Positions 48,233-57,036 of a stretch of DNA of 64,000 bases are shown here, piece after piece. The DNA lies in assembly GCA_001801425.1 (NCBI GenBank), contig MGXR01000013.1, positions 1 to 64,000 on the forward strand, read 5' to 3'. Under the pieces are notes generated by a model. That model ran no database searches. It had not been told where the DNA came from and saw nothing but the letters and a program-made list of their open reading frames with translations. The translations under genes and the position numbers were made by a program. Source of the stretch: Gammaproteobacteria bacterium RIFCSPHIGHO2_02_FULL_42_43 (GTDB taxonomy: Bacteria > Pseudomonadota > Gammaproteobacteria > Coxiellales > Coxiellaceae). The stretch's first letter is position 1. Each line of letters opens with the position of its first letter.

Positions 48233-49408
48233 TCATCTTAATTTTTTAATTCCAATAATCAAACATATTGATGCAAATACACTCACAATTAAAAATAAAT
48301 GTGGCACACCAATAGTATTTGCAAAATGTGTAACCAATAATCCTGAAATGGGTAAACTTAACTGATTAACAAGTACAATTAAGCCAATTGTTTTTCCTAA
48401 ATCTTTTGTTGGAATGATTTTTGCGCGCTCTGTACGAATATAAATATTAAATACACCATCCATTGCCATAATCAATGCATATCCCAATCCAAATAACCAA
48501 TAACTCTTAGAAAATGCAACAAGCAAACCACCCGAAATCATAAAAAAATAAGATAGAAATCCCAGTATATTCATGGATGTTTTTTCAATAAATCTTGGAG
48601 ATAACATCAGTAATGCGATACTCAAAAAGCCTGAAAATCCTTGTAAAAAACCAAAACTGGCTGGTGATTTTTGAAAAATTCCAGTAACAAATGCAGCGCC
48701 CGTTGATAGCGCCATACCCCATACTAAATTTAATACAATAGTAACAATGCAAAGCCAAATTAATTTTTCATGTCCAAATAAAACCTTTGCGCCCTGTAAC
48801 ATGTTTTTCATTACATGATGTTTATGTAATTGATGCATTGGATTTGTAGAGAATTGTTTTAGATAACACATTCCTGTAAAGCTTGTTGCAAAAATGACTG
48901 AGATCACAATCAATAAATCTTGAATAGGTAATATTAATGTAAGAAATGATCCTAAAAATGGGCCTAAAATCATTGTGCCTTGCTCAATAGTTTGCACTGC
49001 TGATTGAGCTTTGTGTAATTCATGTTGAGGCACCAACGTTGGGATAGTAGCCTCCTGTGCAATAAAGGCTTGCGCATAAAAAAATGCGCAGATGCCCATT
49101 AATATACTGACAATGATAAAAGTATGGGAATAAAAATGGTGAACTAAAATAAAACCCACAAGACATAAAACAGCACGTACCGCATCCGCTGTTAAATAAA
49201 CACGTCGGCTTCCAAAAGTATCGCTAAAAACGCCAGCAAACGGTAATGAAATGACACGCGGTGTCCATTCAATGACAAACGCTAATCCTGACATCGCAAT
49301 ACTTTGTGTCACTTTATAAACTAGTAATGGCACAACAAATAATAATATTTGATCCCCTAGTGATGAAAAAAATCGGATGGCAAAAAATGAATAAAGAAAC
49401 TTCGGCAT
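48233..49408 (-). CDS. MFS exporter (EntS-like)
   Basis: 391 residues with about twelve hydrophobic helices. The N-terminal pattern RFFSSLGDQILLFVVPLLVY and FAGVFSDTFGSRRVYL (loop 2-3) fit the MFS_3 group that includes the enterobactin exporter EntS and macrolide pumps. It sits between the ATP-grasp genes and the reductase, overlapping the upstream ligase stop by one base (TAATG), so it most likely exports the cluster product, giving self-protection or delivery. Confidence 0.85.
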   Translation of the reverse strand: MPKFLYSFFAIRFFSSLGDQILLFVVPLLVYKVTQSIAMSGLAFVIEWTPRVISLPFAGVFSDTFGSRRVYLTADAVRAVLCLVGFILVHHFYSHTFIIVSILMGICAFFYAQAFIAQEATIPTLVPQHELHKAQSAVQTIEQGTMILGPFLGSFLTLILPIQDLLIVISVIFATSFTGMCYLKQFSTNPMHQLHKHHVMKNMLQGAKVLFGHEKLIWLCIVTIVLNLVWGMALSTGAAFVTGIFQKSPASFGFLQGFSGFLSIALLMLSPRFIEKTSMNILGFLSYFFMISGGLLVAFSKSYWLFGLGYALIMAMDGVFNIYIRTERAKIIPTKDLGKTIGLIVLVNQLSLPISGLLVTHFANTIGVPHLFLIVSVFASICLIIGIKKLR

Positions 49409-50646
49409 TAGATTGCAACTTTAAAAAAATGATTAGTAATATGAATTTCAGAAAACATGGTTTGCATCCAGTTCATCAGATTTTCCGATGAATATCCTGC
49501 AACAACACCCGCAACGGGCGATTCGTTTGATTGATACGTGATATTTTTTTTGCAAGCTTGATACGGTGAAAGCTGAAACCACTCGAACACATAGGGATGC
49601 ATACGAAATGCATCTGAATTTGAAATTGAAACAAACTCAGATTCAAAATGATGACCTGGAAAAACAAACCAACCATATTTTTTTCTAGAAAATTTCGGTA
49701 CATTCGGATGAAAAGACTCATTTATAAGCAACTGTAATTCCGCAGACGGCAAGTGAACTCCCGTTGCTAATTCCATTGTTTTTACGACATCTGCACCGCC
49801 AACACGATTGGCTATTTCTAAAAAAAATAATTCACCATTTCTATCAATGCACTCTAAATGAAAACTACCATTTACAATTTCTGCGGCAGTAACACATTTT
49901 TGTGCATATTGTTGTAAAACAGATGTTGTTTCAATTTGCACTGAGCCTAATGGTTTTCCACGCGCATAATCCAGGCAATTATTAATATACTTGCTAGCAA
50001 TACATAACATAATTTTACCGTCTTGTACTAAACCATCCATATGCATGATATTTCCATCAATGAATTCTTCAATTTCATAGTGATTCCATAAATTGTGTGA
50101 TTGATCCAATTCGTCAATTCCCGTTTTCTTTCCTAATATTTTTGTATGTGCTTCTGCAGCATTATCAACTGTAATAATATTTTCACTGGAGGCGCCATCA
50201 ATCGGCTTGATAACCAATTTATTAGTGTGCATGAACGACGGGTTTGTACGCATAAATTCAACAAGGCTCATAAAAAGCGGTGTTTTAATGCCATAATTTT
50301 CCATCGCCTTTTTCATGATTAGTTTATCGCGAACTTTCTCAACTTGCTGTGGTCGCGAACCCTCAACATTAAACCATTCTCGCAATTGTGCAGCAGCCAA
50401 TAATTCATATTCTGATAATGAAATAATCCGATCAAATTGTTTTTTTGTCTGCTGCAAAAAACGTTGAACTTCAATTTCAGTTTTTTCAATACCAGGACGA
50501 GTCATCATTTCGCATCGTAACGTATTTGGAATACTACACATGCTTTCCGCAATACCAATATAAGTTACATCATGTTTTTGATGATCAATGCCGCGATGAT
50601 AGTCAATTTTTTGATATGGAATGCGATGTAATATCAATATTTTCAT
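49408..50646 (-). CDS. ATP-grasp ligase (third in operon)
   Basis: 412 residues from ATG 50646 (GGAG eight bases upstream). The N-terminal Rossmann part reads MKILILHRIPYQKIDY. The central ATP-grasp fold has VRDKLIMKKAMENYGIKTP, the lysine strand KLVIKPIDGASSENI and the metal-binding end LFFLEIANRVGGADVV with the conserved E/N/R. This pattern fits carboxylate-amine ligases of the BacD/carnosine-synthase type, which join an amino acid or acyl phosphate to an amine with ATP to ADP. A longer frame upstream reads into a hairpin. Substrate unknown. Confidence 0.82.
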   Translation of the reverse strand: MKILILHRIPYQKIDYHRGIDHQKHDVTYIGIAESMCSIPNTLRCEMMTRPGIEKTEIEVQRFLQQTKKQFDRIISLSEYELLAAAQLREWFNVEGSRPQQVEKVRDKLIMKKAMENYGIKTPLFMSLVEFMRTNPSFMHTNKLVIKPIDGASSENIITVDNAAEAHTKILGKKTGIDELDQSHNLWNHYEIEEFIDGNIMHMDGLVQDGKIMLCIASKYINNCLDYARGKPLGSVQIETTSVLQQYAQKCVTAAEIVNGSFHLECIDRNGELFFLEIANRVGGADVVKTMELATGVHLPSAELQLLINESFHPNVPKFSRKKYGWFVFPGHHFESEFVSISNSDAFRMHPYVFEWFQLSPYQACKKNITYQSNESPVAGVVAGYSSENLMNWMQTMFSEIHITNHFFKVAI

Positions 50647-50680
50647 ACTGTGATCTCCACAAAGAATTTTTCTAAACATA

Positions 50681-50737
50681 TACCTCTCAGACCTCAAGAT
50701 GCGAATTTAAGCATCCCATCTTGAGGTCCGAGAGGTA
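50681..50737. promoter_or_regulatory. Long intra-operon hairpin between two ATP-grasp genes
   Basis: TACCTCTCAGACCTCAAGATG (21 bases from 50681) and its complement at 50717-50737 form a 21-bp stem with one mismatch and a 15-base loop. It covers the last ~17 codons and the stop of the upstream ATP-grasp gene on the minus strand. No T-run follows, so an RNA-processing, stabilising or translation-delaying role is more likely than termination. Confidence 0.7.
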
Positions 50738-52015
50738 TAGTAACCAACAAGTTTCCAATTCATTTAATACTGCACGTATATCAATCGTGCTATCTCGACA
50801 ATACACGCAAACTTGCGCGACAAAATCAGCATTATTTTTTGGAATCTTGAGTAATGTATCGTTGTTTTTTTTATTTAATTGAAAATCAAACCACTCCAAG
50901 CATGATGAGAATGAAATGCGTTTTTCCAGCAAGCGTAATACTTCATCAAATAATAATTTCGGGTTTTTAGAAATAAAGTCTGGCAATGACAACACAGCAT
51001 CTGATGGAGACCCCAACATGCGAATAGCAGCGATTCCTTGCGCCAATGGCAATGCCACGGGCAATTGCTCTGCAACAACAGAATCAATCCACAGTTTATA
51101 AAAATTAGTGCCATACACTTTTTCAGCTAAATTCCAAATTTTCATTCCAGCCGGACGACGATTAGGCTCGACTATAGCTGCCAATTTTTTTGAAAGAGAC
51201 AGCTTAATTTCATTATGAAAAGGTCCTGAATGTTGACCCACTATAAAATTTGCAAATCTTCCCGCTTGTGTAATCAGCGTATTTAATGACATCGCAGAAT
51301 GTGCGCGAACAATTTGACCATATTCCACGGGATATTTTCCGTGCGCTGTCATTTTTTCCGTGATGAAGTTTAAATGCGCTAGGCCATCAAAAGAAAATTC
51401 TTCTTCAAATGATATAAGTGATTCAGCGATAATACCTTCCTTCAAATAAGTATGGATGGACTCAAGTGCTTTTTCCCAATCTTCTCCTTCACGCAAAATC
51501 ATGACGCCACGATTATTGCCTTCACAAGATGGTTTTAATACCACCCCCTCTGGATTACGCATGGCAAAATTTTTTAAATCTTCTGCTGTGTAAATAATCT
51601 CAAAATTCGGAATCAATATATGTTGTTCTTCAGCCATTGTTTTTTGTTGGTGCTCAAGTTGTCGATAGGCAATTTTTGAATAAGCAGCATGGGCAAGTTT
51701 TGCAGAATCGACTGATAAACCCAATCGCTCCAATAATTGCGCACCGTAAAAAACTGCATTATCAGAAAACACAATGCCAGCCTTAATATACGGACGATAC
51801 TGTTCTAATTGTTGACATGCTATCTTCAGAAAATTTTCAGAGCGTGGATCTAAATCAAGCGCAATATCAGCGATTTTCTGATCAACATGCGCTGGATTTG
51901 GACGCACCAAAATTATCTTCAGTTGATAACGTGATTTTGCATAATCTGACATTACTTTCACATCATCAAAACGTACTAAATTATAATCCACTATTAATAA
52001 ATATTTTTTATTCAT
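50687..52015 (-). CDS. ATP-grasp ligase (second in operon)
   Basis: 442 residues. It starts MNKKYLLIVDYNLVRFDD. The ATP-grasp core includes SKIAYRQLEHQQKTMAEEQH, GVVLKPSCEGNNRGVMIL (phosphate/adenine-binding strand) and SFEEEFSFDGLAHLNF. The metal-binding motif is the variant VEPNRRPAGMKIW, like EINxRPAGG in amino-acid ligases. It differs from the other two ligases of the operon in this motif, so the three are probably not recent duplicates and should act on different bonds. The C-terminus is encoded by the hairpin at 50681-50737. Overlaps the upstream ligase by eight bases. Confidence 0.82.
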   Translation of the reverse strand: MNKKYLLIVDYNLVRFDDVKVMSDYAKSRYQLKIILVRPNPAHVDQKIADIALDLDPRSENFLKIACQQLEQYRPYIKAGIVFSDNAVFYGAQLLERLGLSVDSAKLAHAAYSKIAYRQLEHQQKTMAEEQHILIPNFEIIYTAEDLKNFAMRNPEGVVLKPSCEGNNRGVMILREGEDWEKALESIHTYLKEGIIAESLISFEEEFSFDGLAHLNFITEKMTAHGKYPVEYGQIVRAHSAMSLNTLITQAGRFANFIVGQHSGPFHNEIKLSLSKKLAAIVEPNRRPAGMKIWNLAEKVYGTNFYKLWIDSVVAEQLPVALPLAQGIAAIRMLGSPSDAVLSLPDFISKNPKLLFDEVLRLLEKRISFSSCLEWFDFQLNKKNNDTLLKIPKNNADFVAQVCVYCRDSTIDIRAVLNELETCWLLYLSDLKMGCLNSHLEV

Positions 52016-53312
52016 ACACGACCTCGAGTAATTGTCGGCTATTGTTTAGTATTTTATGAATGGTATTCTCATTCAAACAATCCAGTTTCCAGAGTGCTTG
52101 CGCTAAAAAAATTTCTTTGTCTAATGAAAGAACATTAAATCCGGGTTGTAAAAATATTTTTATATTGTGGGGCTCTGGTTGAATATGATTGGTGCGAATG
52201 GTTTGTATTATGCCGAGGTTATCTGCAAAATAAACGCGAAAAAAAGTGCCGTTTTTTCTTTTAAAAAATTTATCATCATCAGTGCTAATTGATTTCAAAT
52301 AACGCTGCAATTCGTCGCCGGAATTTGGCAACAATGTTTTAATCCAAAGTGAAAGTAAGCTATTAGATTCCAGAAGGCATTCAACGCTTTGTGAGATAAA
52401 TGCACCACCGACGCGCGGATTAATTTCTATTATTTCCCATTGATCATTAAAATATTTTGCTTCGACATGATAACAACCGAAATTAATTTCTAGCGCAGTA
52501 AATACTTTTTTTACCCAATGTGTTGCCTGTGCCATTGTTTTTTTATTCCAGCCAAGCGGTGGTGAAACGCATGCTGATTCTAGCGTGGTCGATGCTGATT
52601 CCTGTAAATCAATTTTTTCATGAATGGCAATGATGTAAGGTACATTATTCCATACAATAATTTCAAAACTGTATTCAATGCCATTAATATAATCTTCAGC
52701 AATGAAATCCGTCATATCATGAAATGCAGATTGGTATTCTTTATCCGCTCTAATATGTTTCTGTATTTTAAGAATTTTACTCCATCGATCTTCTTGCTTT
52801 AATAAAAATGCACCATAGGATGCAAGTCCTGATCTTGGTTTTACAAATATTTTTTTCTTGGAATGTTTAAATGATTCAAAATTTTCTTTGTTTAGCAAAG
52901 TTGTTTCTGTATTGCTCAAACCATATTCTTTTAACTTTTTTCGCAATAAAAATTTATCACGTAATAATTCAACTTTTTCAGGAAATAAATCATGTGCATT
53001 TAATTTTATATTTGTTTTTGCCATGATGTGACGATAACCTTCCCAGACCGTAATACATGCCAATACATCTTGATCATGGGAACGCAGCACATCAATAAAA
53101 TTATCCGAATCAGAAAAAGTGAGCGCATGAGATTGTGATACATGCACTATTTTTGCATGTTCTGATAATATTTCTATTCGAGCTTGTTCTTCTTTTAATG
53201 GCTTTGAGGTCAGCACATATGCTGCTAACCCGATTGCTTTTAAATTACTGCACAAATCTTCGACGAATGAAAAACCACAATGACTCAATATCATGATTCC
53301 TTTCTGTTTCAT
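52008..53312 (-). CDS. ATP-grasp ligase (first in operon)
   Basis: 434 residues. Residues 1-100 form the pre-ATP-grasp domain (IMILSHCGFSFVEDLCSNLK). Core motifs are LLRDKFLLRKKLKEYGL, KKIFVKPRSGLASYGAFLL, DFIAEDYINGIEYSFEII and WEIIEINPRVGGAF, the standard E-x-N-P-R-x-G-G metal site. Typical of ligases making amides from carboxylates and amines with ATP. Start overlaps the oxidase stop as ATGA. Substrate cannot be read. Confidence 0.83.
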   Translation of the reverse strand: MKQKGIMILSHCGFSFVEDLCSNLKAIGLAAYVLTSKPLKEEQARIEILSEHAKIVHVSQSHALTFSDSDNFIDVLRSHDQDVLACITVWEGYRHIMAKTNIKLNAHDLFPEKVELLRDKFLLRKKLKEYGLSNTETTLLNKENFESFKHSKKKIFVKPRSGLASYGAFLLKQEDRWSKILKIQKHIRADKEYQSAFHDMTDFIAEDYINGIEYSFEIIVWNNVPYIIAIHEKIDLQESASTTLESACVSPPLGWNKKTMAQATHWVKKVFTALEINFGCYHVEAKYFNDQWEIIEINPRVGGAFISQSVECLLESNSLLSLWIKTLLPNSGDELQRYLKSISTDDDKFFKRKNGTFFRVYFADNLGIIQTIRTNHIQPEPHNIKIFLQPGFNVLSLDKEIFLAQALWKLDCLNENTIHKILNNSRQLLEVVYE

Positions 53313-54061
53313 GCAGCTATCCCCGTTTTATTTTTTACTTGATCTTCATAAATTTCACGAAAATACATGGCTAATATTTCTTGCATTTCACTCAGGTATC
53401 GATAAAGATTTTTAGTGTCATTCTCGTTATTTATAAGATGCCGAACGACCTGCCATACTTCACCTGGATGATCATCCTTTGTATCAGTATGCGAATGTGC
53501 TATTTGTCCACGAATGTTTTGTTCGCCAAGAGAAATTTTCATTGCTGATAATTTTTTTGGCTCCATTTTCACATTGACTGTTTCAACTAAATAAGAGTAC
53601 GCAACAACACCCAATGGTCCTTCATGATCTAGCAAATACGAAAAAAAACCACTAAGAAGCTTGGTAGATAAATAAGGTTCGGTTGCTAGAATAGCTTCAC
53701 GTGATATCCCTCGCGCTTTTAAATCCTGCGCAAATAATTCATCATGAGTCATTTCTTCGTTTTCATAATTTGCCCAAATTTGAGCGGCTAATGCATTTTT
53801 TTTTGCAATTTCTGCCAATGCTTTGCTTTCAACAACGCGTAATAAACGAATTCTCCAGATTGTTTCAATTAAATGGCGTTCATAATAAGCATCATGAATT
53901 TTGCTGCCTTCAAAGTGTTGTGCAAATGGAATTGTCGCATTCCATTCGGTTACTTTATTTTCAATAAACGCATCAACTGCTTGACGCAATTCGTGTGACG
54001 CTTGCGCATTCAGATAAGTTTTTTCGTTACCAAGTGCGGTATTTTTACAACGATTTAACAT
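53309..54061 (-). CDS. Heme-oxygenase-like diiron oxidase (HDO)
   Basis: 250 residues, all-helical. The pattern fits the TENA/heme-oxygenase-like iron enzymes (Haem_oxygenas_2; relatives UndA, BesC, SznF, CADD). Candidate metal ligands: Glu102/Glu103 with His106 (NEEMTHDEL), Glu160 (YLVETVNV), and His191 to His198 with Asp residues between (SHTDTKDDHPG). Known members oxidise amino acids or amines: C-C cleavage, N-oxygenation, desaturation. ATG 54061 has AAGGAG; a longer frame overlaps the ferredoxin gene. Next to a ferredoxin gene, it most likely starts tailoring of an amino-acid building block. Confidence 0.85.
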   Translation of the reverse strand: MLNRCKNTALGNEKTYLNAQASHELRQAVDAFIENKVTEWNATIPFAQHFEGSKIHDAYYERHLIETIWRIRLLRVVESKALAEIAKKNALAAQIWANYENEEMTHDELFAQDLKARGISREAILATEPYLSTKLLSGFFSYLLDHEGPLGVVAYSYLVETVNVKMEPKKLSAMKISLGEQNIRGQIAHSHTDTKDDHPGEVWQVVRHLINNENDTKNLYRYLSEMQEILAMYFREIYEDQVKNKTGIAA

Positions 54062-54078
54062 AACAATTTCTCCTTTTT

Positions 54079-54342
54079 TTATTTTATTGTGACACTGCCT
54101 AAAATAACGCATTGGCAAGCTAAACGATGCGAGCCATTGTTTAATCCTAAAAATTCTAAAAAATCTTTTTCATCTGATTCCATAACTGATAAATTATTCT
54201 GACCATCTACTATTTCAATGACACAGGCACCACAAGCACCAGCACGACAACCAAAAGACAAAATGGAATCACATTCTTGCAAAGACGCGCCTCTTGGTAA
54301 TTCAAAAGATTGGGAGTTACTTAAAAAGGTGACGGTTGGCAT
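54079..54342 (-). CDS. [2Fe-2S] plant-type ferredoxin
   Basis: 87 residues, first gene of the minus operon. Cluster cysteines are Cys32, Cys37, Cys40 (FGCRAGACGACVIE) and Cys76 (HRLACQC), the CX4CX2C...C plant-type spacing. Likely electron donor to the diiron oxidase immediately downstream, reduced by the FAD reductase at the operon's far end. A ribosome site (CAGGAG) precedes ATG 54342. Confidence 0.9.
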   Translation of the reverse strand: MPTVTFLSNSQSFELPRGASLQECDSILSFGCRAGACGACVIEIVDGQNNLSVMESDEKDFLEFLGLNNGSHRLACQCVILGSVTIK

Positions 54343-54877
54343 TGATTTTCTCCTGTGGTTAATTGCTGTAAATTTAATTTAATTTCATCTCAACTCAACT
54401 CAACTTCAACGCCCTGTTTAATGCAGAACGACCAATCCACATAACCGCTGCAATTAATTCAGTTACAATTCCAAATTGGTATGCTATTTGTAAACTCGGT
54501 CTACACACACCTCGCATCCATCATTTATCAATGCTTATATTGTCTTGTAAGGCACATTATTGGTAACAAATAGAAATTTCTGTATCCGTTTTTTTCACTG
54601 ATGGTTTTTTAGATTCGAAGTCGGAAGGCTGTAAATTAGCTTGGAATGCTAGTGTACATATAATCGCTCACGTGACAGTCTCCTTGTCTATTAATTTTCT
54701 CGCAATACCGTGAAAATACAGCACTTCGAAAGACTGTCGTACTTCTAGTTAGAATTCATCTTGCAACAACCTATTCTTTTGGATGCGCGGGACACCCCCT
54801 GATAGCATTTACCGGAAAATAGCAGTACAATTTCCAACTTATTCCTCGGTAACCTGTGATTGTTGGTTCTGAACCCC
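54343..54877. promoter_or_regulatory. Divergent control region of the accessory cluster
   Basis: 535 bp without a convincing gene between the ferredoxin (-) and LuxR (+) genes. It should hold promoters for both operons. Visible structure: inverted repeat GACAGTCT (54674-54681) and AGACTGTC (54731-54738) separated by 49 bases, a possible operator pair; CAACTCAACTCAAC direct repeats near 54391; and A+T-rich stretches. No perfect 18-20-bp lux box was seen. Confidence 0.5.
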
Positions 54878-55714
54878 ATGACTATCAACTACTTTAACAA
54901 TTGTGGCAGTGCGTTAGACTACTCTAGAGCAATGGTCTCTTTAATGAAGAAATTTGCTGAGCCGCTCTTTGCAAACAGTTGTATTAACAACTTCAGTTAT
55001 ATCAAATTTTATCAAAATAATTCCGTTATCAACCTAACAACTGACACCAACTGGATAGACTATAGATTCAAAGAAAATATCAAATATAAAATCTTGTTTG
55101 AGTCAGAACTCAATAATAGCACTCTTGATAAACCACACATGTATTTTTGGCCAAACGAGACCAATGACAAATTACTGTGCGCATTACATCATTTCGGAAT
55201 AACGAATGGATGCAATATTTACATTCCCAGTCAAAATCATATAGAGGTTTTTTCTTTCGCATCCGCTATCGACAAAACGAATATGCATAACTTTTATATA
55301 AATAATTTCCATGCGCTAACTCAGTTTATTTTATATTTCAAAAATGAACTGTCCTCAATTATTGATCATGAATCACCAGAAAATAAAATTGTAATAGATA
55401 TAAATTTTCCTGTTATGAAATTACAGAAAAATACTAATAGCCTAATTGCTCGCAAGAAAAATTTAATCATGGGCGATATAAAGAGAATTCAATTCAGTGA
55501 CAATATATACTTGACATACAAAGAAGCAGCCTGTTGTTATTTTTTAAATAAAGGATACTCTTTAAAAGACATTTCAAATAAGCTTAGCATTTCAGCAAGA
55601 ACTGTTGAAACTCATATTAACCACGTAAAAAACAAAGCGAACTGCTATAGTAAATCCCTATTGTTACAGATGCTAAACAAAAAACAATGGATTCTGGAAT
55701 CTATATTTGAATAA
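54878..55714 (+). CDS. LuxR-family transcriptional regulator
   Basis: 278 residues from ATG 54878. The C-terminal 65 residues are a LuxR/GerE helix-turn-helix (LTYKEAACCYFLNKGYSLKD, then ISARTVETHINHVKNK). The N-terminal 200 residues have no clear domain; they may be a diverged ligand-sensing region, like the autoinducer-domain-like LuxR proteins of intracellular gammaproteobacteria. No LuxI gene is in the window, so it is a solo. First gene of the plus operon, facing the control region; a likely regulator of the cluster. No strong ribosome site; an in-frame TTG at 54860 is less likely. Confidence 0.82.
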   Translation: MTINYFNNCGSALDYSRAMVSLMKKFAEPLFANSCINNFSYIKFYQNNSVINLTTDTNWIDYRFKENIKYKILFESELNNSTLDKPHMYFWPNETNDKLLCALHHFGITNGCNIYIPSQNHIEVFSFASAIDKTNMHNFYINNFHALTQFILYFKNELSSIIDHESPENKIVIDINFPVMKLQKNTNSLIARKKNLIMGDIKRIQFSDNIYLTYKEAACCYFLNKGYSLKDISNKLSISARTVETHINHVKNKANCYSKSLLLQMLNKKQWILESIFE

Positions 55715-55763
55715 ACATAATTATTAATTAATATTGGTTTTTGCACATAATAGAGGAGATAAA

Positions 55764-56471
55764 ATGTCAACTGAATCTTTAAATGATACCAACGATACAA
55801 AATCACTTAAAAAAGATACTCAAGTAGTATTATTTACAGGTGGGCGCGATAGTACATTAACGGCCTCCATTTTAATGATGAGAAATATTCCCGTGTATTT
55901 GTTATCTGCAAACAGCGGCGCATCTGTACATCGTGAAGTGACACAGTATCGCATTGAAGAGCTACGAAAAAAATTTGGCGACGAACTACTAGTCAGTCAC
56001 AAAACCCTTGATGTCTCAGGAACGTTTAGAAGCATAGCCTTAGAACAAATCGAAAATGACATATTAACCGATAAAAAAAACTTGGTTGTTGTTGGTGAAA
56101 AGTTAGCAATATTAGCTCATGCTGTTGATTTTTGTTTGAGAAAGAACTGCAAATTGATCAATGTTGGATACACAAAGTATCAGGAAGAATTCCCAGAGCA
56201 AAGAGAATCATCTATCAGTTTTTTTCAGAATTTTTTGGGTAGATACAGTATAAAGCTTGATTGTCCAATATACGAGGTAGCGACAACCATTGAATATGTC
56301 AAATATAGACTCATGCAAATTGGGCTCAGCAATAAACCATTGGAAGGTTCAACATTATTTGGGGATACTTTTTCAAAAGCTGATAATGAGACAATTTTGA
56401 ATTATCTGCGGCGAAAAGAAAATTTAGCTCACGATCATGTTAAATTTCTTACGCAAGATCAATATTCCTGA
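55764..56471 (+). CDS. PP-loop ATP pyrophosphatase (QueC/adenine-nucleotide-alpha-hydrolase-like)
   Basis: 235 residues. The N-type PP-loop is TGGRDSTL at 25-32, a variant of SGGxDS. Later motifs are VYLLSANSGASVHR and LINVGYTKYQEEFPEQR, which resemble the QueC-type arrangement. Such enzymes adenylate a carbonyl for attack by ammonia or sulfur (queuosine precursor, tRNA thiolation, thioamide natural products). The CxxC zinc site of QueC is not seen. GAGGAG precedes ATG 55764. Which nucleophile is used is unknown; the following DUF523 gene hints at sulfur. Confidence 0.75.
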   Translation: MSTESLNDTNDTKSLKKDTQVVLFTGGRDSTLTASILMMRNIPVYLLSANSGASVHREVTQYRIEELRKKFGDELLVSHKTLDVSGTFRSIALEQIENDILTDKKNLVVVGEKLAILAHAVDFCLRKNCKLINVGYTKYQEEFPEQRESSISFFQNFLGRYSIKLDCPIYEVATTIEYVKYRLMQIGLSNKPLEGSTLFGDTFSKADNETILNYLRRKENLAHDHVKFLTQDQYS

Positions 56472-56535
56472 GCTTTGCAATAAATTAATAACGTGAAAGG
56501 TTGCGATTTTTTCAGTAATTAGATGAAGTGAAAAT

Positions 56536-57036
56536 ATGAAAAAAATATTAATTAGTGGTTGTTTGCTTGGTCAGAAAGTTCGTTACCACGGCGGTGATGC
56601 TTTTTGCAATGATCCTATTATCAAAAAATGGCAACAAGAAGGAAGGCTTGTTGCTATATGCCCAGAAGTTTCAGCCGGACTCTCCGTTCCAAGAGAATCT
56701 AGCGAAATTGTCGGTGGAACTGGCATTGATGTGCTCCATAAATCAGCAAAAGTTTTGTCTCGTACTGGCTTTGACAAAACAGAAGCTTTTATAAAAGGGG
56801 CGAAACATGCGCTTAGTATTGCTTTAAAACACAATATAAAAATTGCCATTCTTAAAAAAAATAGTCCATCGTGCGGCAATACCACCGTATATGATGGAAC
56901 ATTTTCAGGAAAAATTACTGATGGATCAGGTGTGACAGCGGCGCTATTAATAGAAAATTCCATACACGTATTCAATGACGACCAGCTTAATGAAGCTCTT
57001 GAATATTTAACTAGCATCGAAGTTAATGCAGATTAA
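56536..57036 (+). CDS. DUF523 protein (TudS-like Fe-S desulfidase family)
   Basis: 166 residues of the DUF523 family. Three conserved cysteines, Cys9 (ISGCLLGQKVRYHG), Cys42 (AICPEVSAG) and Cys113 (NSPSCGN), match the [4Fe-4S] ligands described for TudS, the thiouracil desulfidase of this family. TudS removes sulfur from thiolated uracil through a [4Fe-5S] intermediate. Here it may desulfurate a thiolated compound or, in this context, handle sulfur with the PP-loop enzyme. Its stop overlaps the next ATG (TAATG). Confidence 0.82.
   Translation: MKKILISGCLLGQKVRYHGGDAFCNDPIIKKWQQEGRLVAICPEVSAGLSVPRESSEIVGGTGIDVLHKSAKVLSRTGFDKTEAFIKGAKHALSIALKHNIKIAILKKNSPSCGNTTVYDGTFSGKITDGSGVTAALLIENSIHVFNDDQLNEALEYLTSIEVNAD

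Noticed and set aside
54343-54877. Classical lux box for the LuxR solo
   Set aside because: No contiguous 18-20-bp dyad of that type found; only a widely spaced 8-base inverted repeat.
56583-57017. 144-codon minus-strand ORF within the accessory cluster
   Set aside because: Complete antisense shadow of the DUF523 gene, whose cysteine motifs are conserved.
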